From the NCBI GenBank assembly GCA_020161615.1, contig JAIUPD010000003.1, positions 310,001 to 374,000 on the forward strand: a DNA stretch of 64,000 nt, written 5' to 3'. Source of the stretch: Pseudomonadota bacterium. GTDB lineage: Bacteria; Pseudomonadota; Alphaproteobacteria; Rhodobacterales; Rhodobacteraceae. Shown here piece after piece: positions 17,331 to 27,684 of this stretch; position 1 is the first letter of the stretch; every line of letters begins with the position of its first letter. The notes under the pieces were generated by a model. That model did no database searches. It was not told the DNA's origin and was given only the letters and a program-made list of their open reading frames with translations. The translations under genes and the position numbers were made by a program.

Positions 17331-18146
17331 CCGGGCCTTCGTTTCAAGGATCCAGGCCCTGCCTTGCGCGGCGTACGGCGACCTGAAAGCGCCCCACCTG
17401 TCCCCACCCCCAGCGTCGCCCCCGCGATAGCCTTGCGGTTTCCAAAGGGCATGCCGCTCGTGGCGGGGGCGCGAAGGTCTGCCGCCCGTCCCTGTCTGCC
17501 TGCGCGCGCCAACCCGACCCCGGCCCCTCCCCGAGAACCCGATGCCGCCGAAACTCCGGCGCCTGCGCAGGGATGCTGAACCCGCCCCCCACTCCGTCCC
17601 AGCCCCCCTGTCGCATCACCGCATCGTGCCAGAGATCGCCGTCGCGGTTCTTTCCGCTGTGAATCGCCCCCTTGAATGGGGATCTCCGCGTCGGGAAACA
17701 CGCCAATCCAGCGCGCTGGTCAGGAACACCGCCCAGCGCCCCTGCTCACAGCCGCCCTCCTGCGCGGCTGGAAGCCCGCCACGGCTCCCGCTCCCAACGG
17801 AGCGCCCCTCTGTCCCTCTTACCACCCGCTCTGATCCGAAACCCCAACGCGCCGGTTACAGGCGTCCCTGCGCGACACCTCCCCCGCAGCCCGGTCGCCC
17901 TCCCCTCCGATCTCGACGGCAGGCATCCCCTGACCCCGCCCCTCATCTTTGCGCGCCAAATATCCTCGGGGGTTTCTCAAGGGGGTGGAAAACCCCCTTG
18001 AGCGGGGGGTGCGGGGGGCGGCGCCCCCCGCATGGTCGCCCTCGCCCTGACGCCACCGGCGTCGGGGCCGAGGGCGAAACCCCTCCCGCTCTGGACCTTC
18101 CCCGCCGCCGGGTGTTTAACTCGCGCAGCATGACAGAGGGAGAGGC
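17331..18146. other. 816-bp region with no recognisable gene
   Basis: Between truB and the class IV aminotransferase. Every frame gives Pro/Arg/Ala-rich translations without family resemblance or convincing starts, and frames overlap on both strands as in noncoding GC-rich DNA. The only structures seen are the hairpin repeat at 17,943-18,031 and short GC dyads. It could be the decayed remains of a gene, but I cannot identify one. Confidence 0.45.
17943..18031. repeat. Intergenic hairpin repeat with AAATATCCTCGGGGG tag
   Basis: The tag lies at 17,958-17,972, preceded by CATCTTTGCGC. It is followed by a 10-bp-stem hairpin (CTCAAGGGGG, 7-nt loop, CCCCCTTGAG; 17,976-18,002) and then a second GC hairpin (GCGGGGGGCGGCGCCCCCCG, to about 18,031). 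It is one half-unit of the composite element at 9974 and 22,387 with different flanking hairpins. Confidence 0.75.
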
Positions 18147-19007
18147 ATGATGGCCGTCGGTTCGCGCATCCGCACCTGGTTCGAAGGACGCTGGCACGAG
18201 GGCGATGTCCCGGTGATGCGGGCCGCCGATCACGGCGCCTGGCTGGGCAGCACGGTCTTCGACGGCGCCCGCTATGTCGACGGCCTCACCCCGGACCTCG
18301 ATCTGCATCTGGCCCGCGTCAACCGCTCGGCCGAGGCGCTGATGATCCAGCCGACGATGAGCGTCGAGCGGATGCTGGACATCGCCCGCGAGGGGCTCGA
18401 GGGCTTCGCGCCCGCCGTCTATATCCGGCCGATGTACTGGTCGATCCACGGCGGCCCCTCGGGCGTGCTGCCGCTCTATGGCGAGACGGGCTTCGCGCTC
18501 TGCCTCGAGGATATCCCGATGGCGCCTGAGGACGCGACCACCACCCTCACCACCACCCGCTTCCGCCGCCCGACGCTCGACGTGGCCGTCACCAATGCCA
18601 AGGCCGGCTGCCTCTATCCCAACAACGCGCGGATGCTGGCCGAGGCCAATGCCAAGGGCTTCGGCAACGCGCTGGTGCAGGACAGCCACGGCAATGTCGC
18701 GGAATCGGCCACGGCGAACGTCTTCATGGTCAAGGACGGCGAGGTCTTCACCCCCATTGCCAATGGCACCTTCCTCAGCGGCATCACCCGCGCCCGCCAC
18801 ATCCAGAACCTGCGTGCCGACGGCGTGACGGTGCATGAGGCGGTGCTCACGCTCGACGATTTCCGCGCCGCGGACGAGGTGTTCCTGTCCGGCAACATGT
18901 CCAAGGTCACCCCGGTCAGCGCCTTCGACGATGTGACCTATGCCATCGGCCCGGTGACCCGCCGCACGCGCCAGCTCTACTGGGATTGGGCGGCCTCGGC
19001 CCGGTGA
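18147..19007 (+). CDS. Branched-chain amino-acid aminotransferase-like enzyme (PLP class IV)
   Basis: A 286-residue PLP fold-type IV enzyme. The expected stretches are present: DHGAWLGSTVFDGARY at the N-terminus, the PLP lysine in VTNAKAGCLYPNN, NVAESATANVFMV and SGITRARHI. This family includes IlvE, D-amino acid aminotransferase and ADC lyase; the length and the NAKAGCLYPNN stretch fit an IlvE-like aminotransferase of Rhodobacterales, with ilvD further on, but the exact substrate is not certain. ATG at 18147 or 18150. Its stop overlaps the GTG start of the channel gene by 4 bp. Confidence 0.82.
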   Translation: MMAVGSRIRTWFEGRWHEGDVPVMRAADHGAWLGSTVFDGARYVDGLTPDLDLHLARVNRSAEALMIQPTMSVERMLDIAREGLEGFAPAVYIRPMYWSIHGGPSGVLPLYGETGFALCLEDIPMAPEDATTTLTTTRFRRPTLDVAVTNAKAGCLYPNNARMLAEANAKGFGNALVQDSHGNVAESATANVFMVKDGEVFTPIANGTFLSGITRARHIQNLRADGVTVHEAVLTLDDFRAADEVFLSGNMSKVTPVSAFDDVTYAIGPVTRRTRQLYWDWAASAR

Positions 19008-19789
19008 GGGAACGCTCGCGCCTCTTCCGACGGGTGCGGATCCTCTACCGGGGGCGGACCGAATACGCCAAGCGCTTCCGCTACGGGCTGATCGTCTTCG
19101 ACGTCGCCTCGATCCTCTATTTCATCCTCGCCGCCGCCCTGCCCTATTCGGGCTGGGTGACGGCGATCAACCTCGGGCTCGGGCTGGTGATTCTGCTCGA
19201 TTTCCTGGCCCGGCTCTGGGTTGACGACAACCGGCGGCGCATGCTGCTCAGGATCTACACCATCGCCGATATCGTCGTGCTGCTATCGCTGGTGGTCGCC
19301 CCCTTCCTCAGCCACGACATCACCTTCCTCAGGATCCTGCGCGGCCTCAGGCTCCTGCATTCCTATCATTTGATCACCGACCTCAGACGCGACTGGAAGC
19401 TCTTCCGCCGGCACGAGGAAACCTTCGTCGCGGGCCTGCATCTCTTCGTCTTCCTGTTCGTGACGACCTCGCTGGCCTTCGCCCTCTTCTTCCCCGCGCA
19501 TACCGGCTTTGCGGCCTATGTCGACGCGCTCTATTTCACCGTGGCCACCCTGACCACCACGGGTTTCGGCGACATCACCCTGCAAAGCACCGGCGGCAAG
19601 CTCTTCTCGGTGGCGGTCATGGTGGTGGGTGTGGCGCTTTTCGTGCAATTCGCCCGTGCCCTCTTCCAGCCGCCCAAGGTCCGCTACGAATGTCCGACCT
19701 GCGGGCTCAACCGCCACGACCCCGACGCCGTGCATTGCAAGCATTGCGGCGAACAGCTCAAGATCAGGACACCGGGCTATCGCGACTGA
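19004..19789 (+). CDS. Potassium-channel-like protein with C-terminal zinc ribbon
   Basis: A 262-residue ion channel of the voltage-gated-like superfamily. Several hydrophobic segments precede a pore loop whose filter reads TLTTTGFGDITL (~190), the K+ selectivity type. A stretch RILRGLRLLHSYHLITDLRR in the S4 region is arginine-rich. After the last helix, a four-cysteine zinc ribbon follows (CPTCG about residue 230, then CKHCG). The GTG at 19004 overlaps the previous stop (GTGA), so translation is coupled; the longer TTG start is less likely. Confidence 0.8.
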   Translation: MRERSRLFRRVRILYRGRTEYAKRFRYGLIVFDVASILYFILAAALPYSGWVTAINLGLGLVILLDFLARLWVDDNRRRMLLRIYTIADIVVLLSLVVAPFLSHDITFLRILRGLRLLHSYHLITDLRRDWKLFRRHEETFVAGLHLFVFLFVTTSLAFALFFPAHTGFAAYVDALYFTVATLTTTGFGDITLQSTGGKLFSVAVMVVGVALFVQFARALFQPPKVRYECPTCGLNRHDPDAVHCKHCGEQLKIRTPGYRD

Positions 19790-19872
19790 CCCGGGCAACC
19801 GCCCGCCCCGCACCCCTTCTGGACAGCCCGCGGCGCATCCGCCAATATGGCCCGACCAACCGGAGACACTGA

Positions 19873-20328
19873 ATGCGCAAGTTCCTCGTCGTGCTGGACG
19901 ACAGCCGCGAATGCCTGAACGCGATCCGCTTCGCCGCACTCCGGGCTGCCCATACCGGCGGCGGCGTCACCATCCTGTCCATCATCCCGCCCGAGGAATT
20001 CCAGCACTGGATCGGCGTGGCCGACCTGATGCGCGAGGAAGCGCGCGAGCGGATCGAGGCCCATTTCGAGGTCTTCGCCAAATGGATGCGCGACAAGCAC
20101 GCCATCCAGCCGGAGCTGGTGATCCGCGAGGGCAAGCCCGTGGACGAGATCCTGGGCCTGATCGCCGAGGATCCCGAGATCGGGATCCTGGTCCTCGGCG
20201 CGGGCTCGGACCGGGCGGGGCCCGGCCCCCTCGTGACCCAGCTGAGCCGCAACTCGGGCTCGCTGCCGGTGCCGATCACCATCGTGCCGGGCACGATGGA
20301 CAAGGCGCGGATGGAAAAGATCGCCTGA
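19873..20328 (+). CDS. Universal stress protein (UspA family)
   Basis: A 151-residue single-domain Usp protein. It begins KFLVVLDDSRECLNAIRFAA and shows the nucleotide-loop area LVLGAGSDRAGPGPL followed by PVPITIVPG, as in ATP-binding Usp proteins. Likely a stress-induced soluble protein; the exact role is unknown. Its stop codon is directly followed by the stop of the convergent hydrolase gene (20,329). Confidence 0.88.
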   Translation: MRKFLVVLDDSRECLNAIRFAALRAAHTGGGVTILSIIPPEEFQHWIGVADLMREEARERIEAHFEVFAKWMRDKHAIQPELVIREGKPVDEILGLIAEDPEIGILVLGAGSDRAGPGPLVTQLSRNSGSLPVPITIVPGTMDKARMEKIA

Positions 20329-21465
20329 TCAGCGCCACCGGTCGAGCCTGAGTCCAGCGGCGCGCCCCTCGCCGAATCCTGCCTCCGCCCCCAGCGCGGT
20401 CTGGGGATCGAGGTAGAGATCCGCCGCCGCCTCGCCCTTCAGATGGCGGTCGAGGAAGGCGGCGGCGAAATGCTGGGCGATGGCGTTCATCCGCACGCTG
20501 TCCCAGACGGGATCCGCGTAATGCTCGAACGGCGCCCAGCCGAGCTTGGCGCTCAGCGCGTGGCTCTCGGCCGGCGCCGGGATCGGCGCCGCGGCATTGT
20601 GACCGGCGTTATGAAAGGTCAGCAACCGGCCCCGCGCCGCCTCGGCGATACCGCGCATCCCGTCATAGCCCGACACCGTGTCGCGATCCCCGGCCATGAC
20701 CAGAAGCGGCATCCGGGCCAGCGCGGACAGGCCGTTGTCGCGCCAGAGCCCGTTGGCATTGCCGAAGGGACCGATGGCGATGACCGCCTTCAGGGCCTCG
20801 GGCGGCGGCGGCACGGCGCCCTCCAGATGACCCGCCAGCAGGTCATGCGGCGGCGCCTGCTCGTGCTCCCGCACGCCGGGTGCAAGGCCAGCGCCCGCTG
20901 TCACCAGCGCCCCGTAACCGCCCATGGAATAGCCGACGATCGCCGCCGCGTCCCCGGCGTTGGGCAGGTCCGCCAGCGCCCCCAGCAGGAAACGCTGGTC
21001 GAGCGGCCGGTGGTGGAGCGTCTCGCCGAAGGGGCGCTGATCCTCGTAGAGGCTGCCGGGATGATCGGCGGCGCCGACCAGATACCCGCGCGAGGCCAGC
21101 GCCTCGGCCAGATGGGCCATGAGGTAGCGGTTGCCCGGATAGCCGTGTGAGATCAGCACCAGCGGAAACCGGCCCGGCGCCGGATTGGCATTGCGCGCGG
21201 CGCGGCCCTGCAGGGTGATCGCCGTCTCGCCGTCGCGCAGAAGCGTGCGATAGGTGCCGCCCGCCCGGGTGTTGGTCAGCGCCGGATACCAGAGTTCCGT
21301 GACCAGCGCCCGGGGACCGCGGACCAGCGCCTCGCCCGAGGCCGCCAGATCCACGCGGTCGGGATCGGTGACGGTCAGGGTGCGCACGCCCACCGGAAAC
21401 GGACCGGGACCGGCGAGCGGCGGGGAATCGGGGCGGGTGGCGTCGACGCGGTTCTGCTGGCTCAT
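20329..21465 (-). CDS. Alpha/beta hydrolase, dienelactone hydrolase-like
   Basis: A 378-residue cytosolic-looking hydrolase. The nucleophile elbow is GYSMGGYG (Ser in the middle), with an oxyanion segment LVLISHGYPGNRYL and a late histidine in FHNAGHNAAAP. The N-terminal part (GVRTLTVTDPDR) matches the lipoprotein/platelet-activating-factor-acetylhydrolase-like enzymes. Substrate unknown. The start ATG 21465 (MSQQNRVDATRP) was preferred to 21501, which would add a non-conserved leader. It is divergent from pyrF by about 100 bp. Confidence 0.8.
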   Translation of the reverse strand: MSQQNRVDATRPDSPPLAGPGPFPVGVRTLTVTDPDRVDLAASGEALVRGPRALVTELWYPALTNTRAGGTYRTLLRDGETAITLQGRAARNANPAPGRFPLVLISHGYPGNRYLMAHLAEALASRGYLVGAADHPGSLYEDQRPFGETLHHRPLDQRFLLGALADLPNAGDAAAIVGYSMGGYGALVTAGAGLAPGVREHEQAPPHDLLAGHLEGAVPPPPEALKAVIAIGPFGNANGLWRDNGLSALARMPLLVMAGDRDTVSGYDGMRGIAEAARGRLLTFHNAGHNAAAPIPAPAESHALSAKLGWAPFEHYADPVWDSVRMNAIAQHFAAAFLDRHLKGEAAADLYLDPQTALGAEAGFGEGRAAGLRLDRWR

Positions 21466-21572
21466 GGCGGCGAGACTGCCCGCACGCCCGACCCTGCGCA
21501 AGGTTGCCCGGCCGGGCCAATCCGCGTATCAGCGGGCCAGCGCCCATGACGCCCATCACGGAGACCCGCCCG

Positions 21573-22301
21573 ATGTCCCAGCCCGCCCCCCTTCCTGCCT
21601 CGCTTCCCGCCGACGACCGCCTGATCGTCGCCCTCGACGTGCCGAACGTGGTGCAGGGGCTCGAGATCGCCCAGCGGATCGGCGATCAGGTCAGCTTCTA
21701 CAAGATCGGCCTGGGGATGCTGACCGGCGGCGGGCTGGCCCTGGCCAACGAGCTGAAACAGGAGATGGGCAAGCGCATCTTCCTCGACATGAAATTCTTC
21801 GACATCCCCGCGACGGTCGAGGCGGCGGTGCGCGGCATCGCCCGCTTCGACCTCGATTTCCTGACGGTGCACGGCGACCCGCACGTGGTCCGCGCCGCGC
21901 GCGAGGGCGCCGCGGGCAGCGGGCTGAAGATCCTGGCGGTGACGGTGCTGACGGCGATGGACCGCGCCGATCTCGACGCCTCGATGATCGTGGCGGGCGA
22001 GATGGCCGATATCGTCACCGAACGCGCCGACCGCGCCTTCGCCGCGGGCGCCGACGGGGTGATCGCCAGCCCGCACGAGGCCGCCCGCATCCGCGCCCTG
22101 CCCCGCGCGGCGGGGCGGCTGATCGTGACACCCGGCGTGCGGCCCGCGGGCTCGGCTGCTAACGACCAGAAACGCATCGCCACCCCGGGTGACGCGGTGC
22201 GTCTGGGCGCCGACCACATCGTGGTCGGCCGCCCGGTCTGGTCCGCCCCGGACCCGGTGGCGGCGGCCCGCGCCATCGTCGCGGAACTGGCCGGCGCCTG
22301 A
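21573..22301 (+). CDS. pyrF: Orotidine 5'-phosphate decarboxylase
   Basis: A 242-residue enzyme of the last step of UMP synthesis (OMP to UMP). Key parts: IVALDVPN, the catalytic FLDMKFFDIPATV (Lys-Asp pair), FLTVHGDPH and the phosphate-binding VTPGVRPAGS. The start ATG 21573 has GGAG nine bases upstream; earlier in-frame ATGs (21504, 21546) lack this. Normal length. It ends at the composite repeat copy B, which separates it from tgt. Confidence 0.95.
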   Translation: MSQPAPLPASLPADDRLIVALDVPNVVQGLEIAQRIGDQVSFYKIGLGMLTGGGLALANELKQEMGKRIFLDMKFFDIPATVEAAVRGIARFDLDFLTVHGDPHVVRAAREGAAGSGLKILAVTVLTAMDRADLDASMIVAGEMADIVTERADRAFAAGADGVIASPHEAARIRALPRAAGRLIVTPGVRPAGSAANDQKRIATPGDAVRLGADHIVVGRPVWSAPDPVAAARAIVAELAGA

Positions 22302-22386
22302 GAGGGGGAGGGGTTTCGCCCTCGTTGCCCGCTGCCGCGGGCGCCTCGGGCGACCAGCGGCGCGGCGTACCGCCGCGCCGAAGGAA

Positions 22387-22538
22387 GGGGGGCCGTCTGC
22401 CCCCCTCTGCCCTGCGGGCATTCACCCCCCGAGGATATTTGAAGCGCAAAGAAGGCAACTTAACGCCCCCTTAACTATCATCTTTGCGCTGTAAATATCC
22501 TCGGGGGTTTCCAAAGGGGGCCCGAGGGTCCCCTTTGG
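22387..22538. repeat. Composite intergenic repeat, copy B (inverted relative to copy A)
   Basis: In the 359-bp gap between convergent pyrF and tgt. Read on the minus strand it matches copy A through most of its length: hairpin of CCAAAGGGGACCC (here 22,511-22,538), tag CCCCCGAGGATATTT, spacer, inverted tag, and ATGCCCGCAGGGCAGAGGGG module (22,401-22,420 on the opposite strand). Tags are at 22,426-22,440 and 22,493-22,507. The centre (about 50 bp) is the part that differs most. The rest of the gap (22,302-22,386; 22,539-22,659) is GC-rich with no gene. Confidence 0.85.
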
Positions 22539-22659
22539 CGGGGGGTGAGCGGCGTTTCGGAAACGCGTCAGTGGCGCGCCTCTGGCCGCGAACGCCGCGC
22601 CCGTGGCGCGGCCGGGAGTCGAGGGGGCTGGCCCCCCGCTCCTTCCCGTCCCGCGCCAG

Positions 22660-23790
<1,131 letters not shown>

Positions 23791-23871
23791 CCGCCACCTC
23801 GTTTTGACGGGGCTTGTAGCCGCTCGCGGCCGCTCTTGCCAGCCCGGGCCGGGGACGGCACACTCGCGCCC

Positions 23872-24645
23872 ATGAGCACCATCACCGAAAGCCGCACGGG
23901 CGGTATCCTCACCCTGACGCTGGAGAACGGCGTGGCGCATCCCCTGTCGCTGGGCATGATCCGGGCGCTGCACCGGGCCGTCGAGGGCGCGCAGAGCGAT
24001 CCCGAGACGAGGGTCATCGTGGTTCACGGCCCCGGGCGGATCTTCAGCGCCGGGCACGACCTGAAGGAAATCGCCGCCCACCGGGCCGATCCCGACCGGG
24101 GCGCGGCCTATATCCGCGACCTCTTCGAGAGCTGCGCGGCGATGATGCAGGCGCTGGCCGGGTCGCGCAAACCGACCATCGCCCGGGTCGAGGGGCTGGC
24201 CACCGCCGCCGGGCTGCAATTGATCGCTGCCTGCGATCTGGCCTTCCTGTCGGAAAGCGCCCGCGTCTGCCTGCCCGGCGTGAAGCGCGGCGGCTTCTGC
24301 ACCACGCCCGCGGTCGGCGTCGCCCGCAAGGCCAGCCGCGCGGCCCTGATGGAACTGCTGCTGACGGGGGCCGAGAAATCGGCCGATTGGGCGCTGCGGG
24401 CGGGGCTTGCCGCCGAGGTGCTGCCGGACGCGGCGCTGGCCGCCCATGTGGCCGAGGTGGCGGAGACGCTGGCCGGGCGCTTCTCGCCCATCTCGGAAAA
24501 CGGGCTGGCCGCGACCCGGCAGCAGCTGGACTTGCCGCTCGACCAAGCCTATGCGCTGGCGACCGAGGCGATGATCGGCCATTTCATGGACCCCGCCCTG
24601 CGCGATCCGGCGCTGCCCGGAAAACCCGCCGCCGCCGCGGAATGA
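23872..24645 (+). CDS. Enoyl-CoA hydratase/isomerase family protein (ECHDC3-like)
   Basis: A 257-residue crotonase-fold protein. The oxyanion-hole segments [12 protein letters not shown] and [19 protein letters not shown] are clear. The usual catalytic glutamate segment appears as [19 protein letters not shown], without the acidic residue normally found there, as in human ECHDC3. The true activity may therefore differ from hydration of enoyl-CoA. ATG 23872 is divergent from tgt (82 bp). Confidence 0.78.
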   Translation: MSTITESRTGGILTLTLENGVAHPLSLGMIRALHRAVEGAQSDPETRVIVVHGPGRIFSAGHDLKEIAAHRADPDRGAAYIRDLFESCAAMMQALAGSRKPTIARVEGLATAAGLQLIAACDLAFLSESARVCLPGVKRGGFCTTPAVGVARKASRAALMELLLTGAEKSADWALRAGLAAEVLPDAALAAHVAEVAETLAGRFSPISENGLAATRQQLDLPLDQAYALATEAMIGHFMDPALRDPALPGKPAAAAE

Positions 24646-24718
24646 CGGCCGCCCCCTTTACGCTTCGCGGCGAGAAACTTATATCTTCGCTCAGGAATAC
24701 CTGAGCCCCGAGGAAGGC

Positions 24719-25087
24719 ATGGACGCCTCGCAGAACCAAGAGCCCGCCGAAGGCACCCCGCTGATCGCGCCCTCGACCACCGAACACCCGCTTTACGAGC
24801 AGGTGGTCGATGCCTGCCGCACGGTCTTCGACCCCGAGATCCCGGTCAATATCTATGACCTGGGGCTGGTCTATACCGTGGCCATCGACCCCGAGAACAA
24901 GGTGAAGATCGTCATGACCCTGACCGCCCCGGGTTGCCCGGTGGCCGGCGAGATGCCGGGCTGGGTGCAGGATGCCGTGGGCTCGGTCCCCGGCGTGCAG
25001 GATGTCGACATCGACATGACCTTCGACCCGCAATGGGGGATGGAGATGATGTCGGATGAAGCCCGTCTTGAACTGGGGTTCATGTAA
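24719..25087 (+). CDS. sufT: SufT-like DUF59 (MIP18 family) Fe-S assembly protein
   Basis: A 122-residue MIP18/DUF59 protein with the family stretch DPEIPVNIYDLGLVYTV and the conserved LTAPGCPVAGEMP cysteine motif. In other bacteria SufT helps maturation of iron-sulfur proteins. It has an acidic N-terminal tail. The stop TAA is followed at once by the GTG start of the sufA-like gene, so the two are one unit. A GAGGAAGG site lies before ATG 24719. Symbol given by family resemblance. Confidence 0.85.
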   Translation: MDASQNQEPAEGTPLIAPSTTEHPLYEQVVDACRTVFDPEIPVNIYDLGLVYTVAIDPENKVKIVMTLTAPGCPVAGEMPGWVQDAVGSVPGVQDVDIDMTFDPQWGMEMMSDEARLELGFM

Positions 25088-25480
25088 GTGTTCGGCATTC
25101 CCGGAAAATCCCCCGTCACCCTGACCCCTGCGGCCGAGCGGCACGTGGCGCGGCTGATGGCCAAGCAGGGCAAGATGGGCCTGCGGATCGGCGTCAAGAA
25201 GGGCGGCTGCGCGGGGATGGAATACACGATGGCTTTCGCCGATGCGATCGAGCCGCATGAGGAGATCGTGCAGCAGGGCGAGGCCCGGGTGCTGATCGCG
25301 CCGATGGCGCAGATGTTCCTCTTCGGCACCGAGATCGACTACCAGACCGGGCTTCTGGAATCGGGCTTCAAGTTCCGCAACCCGAATGTCTCGGAGGCCT
25401 GCGGCTGCGGCGAGAGCGTGAAATTCGAGGATGTCGAAACGCTGAAGGCGAAGCTCGACGCGGCGACCAAGGCCGGGTGA
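25088..25480 (+). CDS. sufA: A-type iron-sulfur carrier protein (SufA/IscA family)
   Basis: A 130-residue A-type carrier. The three cluster-binding cysteines are in KGGCAGMEY and ACGCGESV, and FGTEIDYQTGLLESGF is typical of the family. It accepts Fe-S clusters from a SUF scaffold and passes them to apoproteins. The GTG start immediately after the sufT stop shows coupling. It could also be called ErpA or IscA; context with SufT favours SufA. A long hairpin repeat follows. Confidence 0.88.
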   Translation: MFGIPGKSPVTLTPAAERHVARLMAKQGKMGLRIGVKKGGCAGMEYTMAFADAIEPHEEIVQQGEARVLIAPMAQMFLFGTEIDYQTGLLESGFKFRNPNVSEACGCGESVKFEDVETLKAKLDAATKAG

Positions 25481-25499
25481 GTCCCAGAGACCGCCAAGG

Positions 25500-25592
25500 G
25501 CGGGGGGCTGCCGCCCCCCGCACCCCCTGCTTCAAGGGGGATGGTGGCCCCCCTTGCAAATTCCCCGGTGCGTATTTCCGGCAGAATGAAAG
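25500..25592. repeat. Intergenic hairpin repeat with CGTATTTCCGGCAGAATGAA tag
   Basis: Downstream of sufA. Two GC hairpins (GCGGGGGGC-TGCC-GCCCCCCGC type at 25,500-25,520 and an AAGGGGG/CCCCCTT pair to about 25,557) are followed by C-run plus CGTATTTCCGGCAGAATGAA (25,571-25,590). It is nearly the same tag as at 6,720-6,745. It can act as terminator for sufTA on the plus strand. Confidence 0.7.
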
Positions 25593-25683
25593 ACGGGCCC
25601 GGCGTGAGGCTGGACCCGTGAGACAGTCTTGCCGAAAGGTAAACGGCGGCAGCCAAGCCCTTGATCTTCCAGGGCCTGGCCGC

Positions 25684-25703
25684 GTGTCCCACGCGTGGGA
25701 CAC
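25684..25703. repeat. Perfect 20-bp palindrome
   Basis: GTGTCCCACG-CGTGGGACAC, ten bases before the ilvD stop. Without a loop it would form only a cruciform in DNA; as RNA at least three base pairs at the tip would open. Read on the minus strand it is downstream of ilvD and could stall RNA polymerase, but no T-run follows, so the function is open. Confidence 0.6.
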
Positions 25704-25712
25704 CCGATTGGC

Positions 25713-27554
25713 TTAATCCTCGCCGGGCAGGATCCGCACGCCGCCCTTGGCCGCCGAGGAGGCGAACATCGCATAGGCCTTGAGTGCGGTCGAGACGGCG
25801 CGCTTGCGGGGGGCGGCGGGTTTCCAGGGCAGCGGGCCCTTGGCCGCGCGCCGGGCCTCCAGCGTGGCCTCGTCGACCGCCAGATTGATCGAGCGGTTCG
25901 GGATGTCGATCTCGATCCGGTCGCCGGTTTCCACCAGGCCGATCAGCCCACCCTCGGCCGCCTCGGGCGAGGCATGGCCGATGGAGAGGCCCGAGGTCCC
26001 ACCCGAGAAGCGACCGTCGGTCAGCAGCGCGCAGGCCTTGCCCAGCCCCTTGGATTTCAGGTAGCTGGTCGGGTAGAGCATCTCCTGCATCCCCGGCCCG
26101 CCCTGCGGCCCCTCGTAACGGATGACGACCACATCGCCTTCCTTGACCTTGCCGGTCAGGATGCCGCTCACCGCGTCGTCCTGGCTTTCATAGACCCGCG
26201 CCGTGCCGGTGAATGTCAGGATCGACTCGTCCACCCCCGCCGTCTTCACGATGCAGCCGTTCAATGCGATGTTCCCGAAAAGCACCGCCAGCCCGCCGTC
26301 CTTGGAGAAGGCATGCTCGACATTGCGGATCACGCCCTTGTCGCGGTCGGCGTCCAGCGCCTTGTAGCGGTTGTCGGTCGAGAAAGCCTGCGTGGTGCGC
26401 ACGCCCCCCGGCGCCGCGCGGTAGAATTCATCGACCGCCGGATCGTTCGCGGTCTTGATGTCCCAGGTCGCCAACGCCTCGGCCATCGAGCCGGAATGCA
26501 CCGTGCGCGCCTCGCCATGCAGCAGGCCCCCGCGATGCATCTCGCCCAGGATCCCCATGATGCCGCCGGCGCGGTGGACGTCCTCCATATGGACGTTCTG
26601 CGTGTTCGGCGCGACCTTGCAGAGGCAGGGCACCTTGCGGCTGAGCCGGTCGATGTCGGCCATGGTGAAATCGACCTTGCCCTCATAGGCGATGGCCAGA
26701 AGGTGCAGCACGGTATTGGTCGAACCGCCCATGGCGATATCCAGCGACATCGCGTTTTCGAAGGCCTCGAAAGTCGCCACCTCGCGCGGCAGATAGCCGG
26801 GCTCGTCCCGTTCGTAATGCGCCTTGGTGATCTCGACGATGCGGCGGCCGGCGCGCAGGAAGATTTCCTTGCGGTCGGCATGCGTCGCCAGCATCGAGCC
26901 GTTGCCGGGCAGCGCCAGGCCCAGCGCTTCGGCCAGGCAGTTCATCGAGTTCGCCGTGAACATGCCCGAGCAAGAGCCGCAGGTCGGACAGGCGTTCTCC
27001 TCGAAGGCCTGCACCTGTGCGTCGGTGTAATTGTCGTCGGCGGCGACGATCATCGCGTCGATCAGGTCGACCTTGCGCACTAGGTCACCGACCTGGACCT
27101 TGCCCGCTTCCATCGGCCCGCCGGACACGAAGATCGTCGGGATGTTGAGCCGCATGGCGGCCATCATCATGCCGGGCGTGATCTTGTCGCAGTTCGAGAT
27201 GCAGACCATCGCATCGGCGCAATGGGCGTTGACCATGTATTCCACGCTGTCGGCGATCAATTCGCGCGAGGGCAGCGAATAGAGCATGCCGTCATGGCCC
27301 ATGGCGATGCCGTCATCGACGGCGATGGTGTTGAATTCCTTGGCCACGCCGCCCGCCGCCTCGATCTCGCGCGCGACCATCTGGCCGAGGTCCTTGAGGT
27401 GCACATGCCCCGGCACGAATTGCGTGAAGCTGTTGACCACCGCGATGATCGGCTTGCCGAAATCGCTGTCGGTCATTCCCGTGGCGCGCCAGAGGCCCCG
27501 GGCCCCGGCCATGTTGCGCCCATGGGTGGAACGCCTCGAACGGTATTGCGGCAT
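25713..27554 (-). CDS. ilvD: Dihydroxy-acid dehydratase
   Basis: A 613-residue enzyme of valine/isoleucine synthesis that dehydrates dihydroxy acids to 2-keto acids with an Fe-S cluster. Cysteine motifs: [13 protein letters not shown] and [19 protein letters not shown], plus the C-terminal [20 protein letters not shown]. Length is normal. ATG 27554 ([20 protein letters not shown]) is the family start; the longer frame overlaps the divergent tpiA. Its cluster would depend on the Fe-S system partly encoded just downstream. Confidence 0.96.
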   Translation of the reverse strand: MPQYRSRRSTHGRNMAGARGLWRATGMTDSDFGKPIIAVVNSFTQFVPGHVHLKDLGQMVAREIEAAGGVAKEFNTIAVDDGIAMGHDGMLYSLPSRELIADSVEYMVNAHCADAMVCISNCDKITPGMMMAAMRLNIPTIFVSGGPMEAGKVQVGDLVRKVDLIDAMIVAADDNYTDAQVQAFEENACPTCGSCSGMFTANSMNCLAEALGLALPGNGSMLATHADRKEIFLRAGRRIVEITKAHYERDEPGYLPREVATFEAFENAMSLDIAMGGSTNTVLHLLAIAYEGKVDFTMADIDRLSRKVPCLCKVAPNTQNVHMEDVHRAGGIMGILGEMHRGGLLHGEARTVHSGSMAEALATWDIKTANDPAVDEFYRAAPGGVRTTQAFSTDNRYKALDADRDKGVIRNVEHAFSKDGGLAVLFGNIALNGCIVKTAGVDESILTFTGTARVYESQDDAVSGILTGKVKEGDVVVIRYEGPQGGPGMQEMLYPTSYLKSKGLGKACALLTDGRFSGGTSGLSIGHASPEAAEGGLIGLVETGDRIEIDIPNRSINLAVDEATLEARRAAKGPLPWKPAAPRKRAVSTALKAYAMFASSAAKGGVRILPGED

Positions 27555-27684
27555 GGTCAGGCTCTCCCGTAGCTGTTGGCCGTCCATACCGCGTTTGCCG
27601 GGCAGAGGGAAGATCTGCGGCGCCTTGCCGGCTTGGCCCCGGGGCCGATCCGTGGTCTGTTGCGGGCAAAAATGGGAGGACCTC

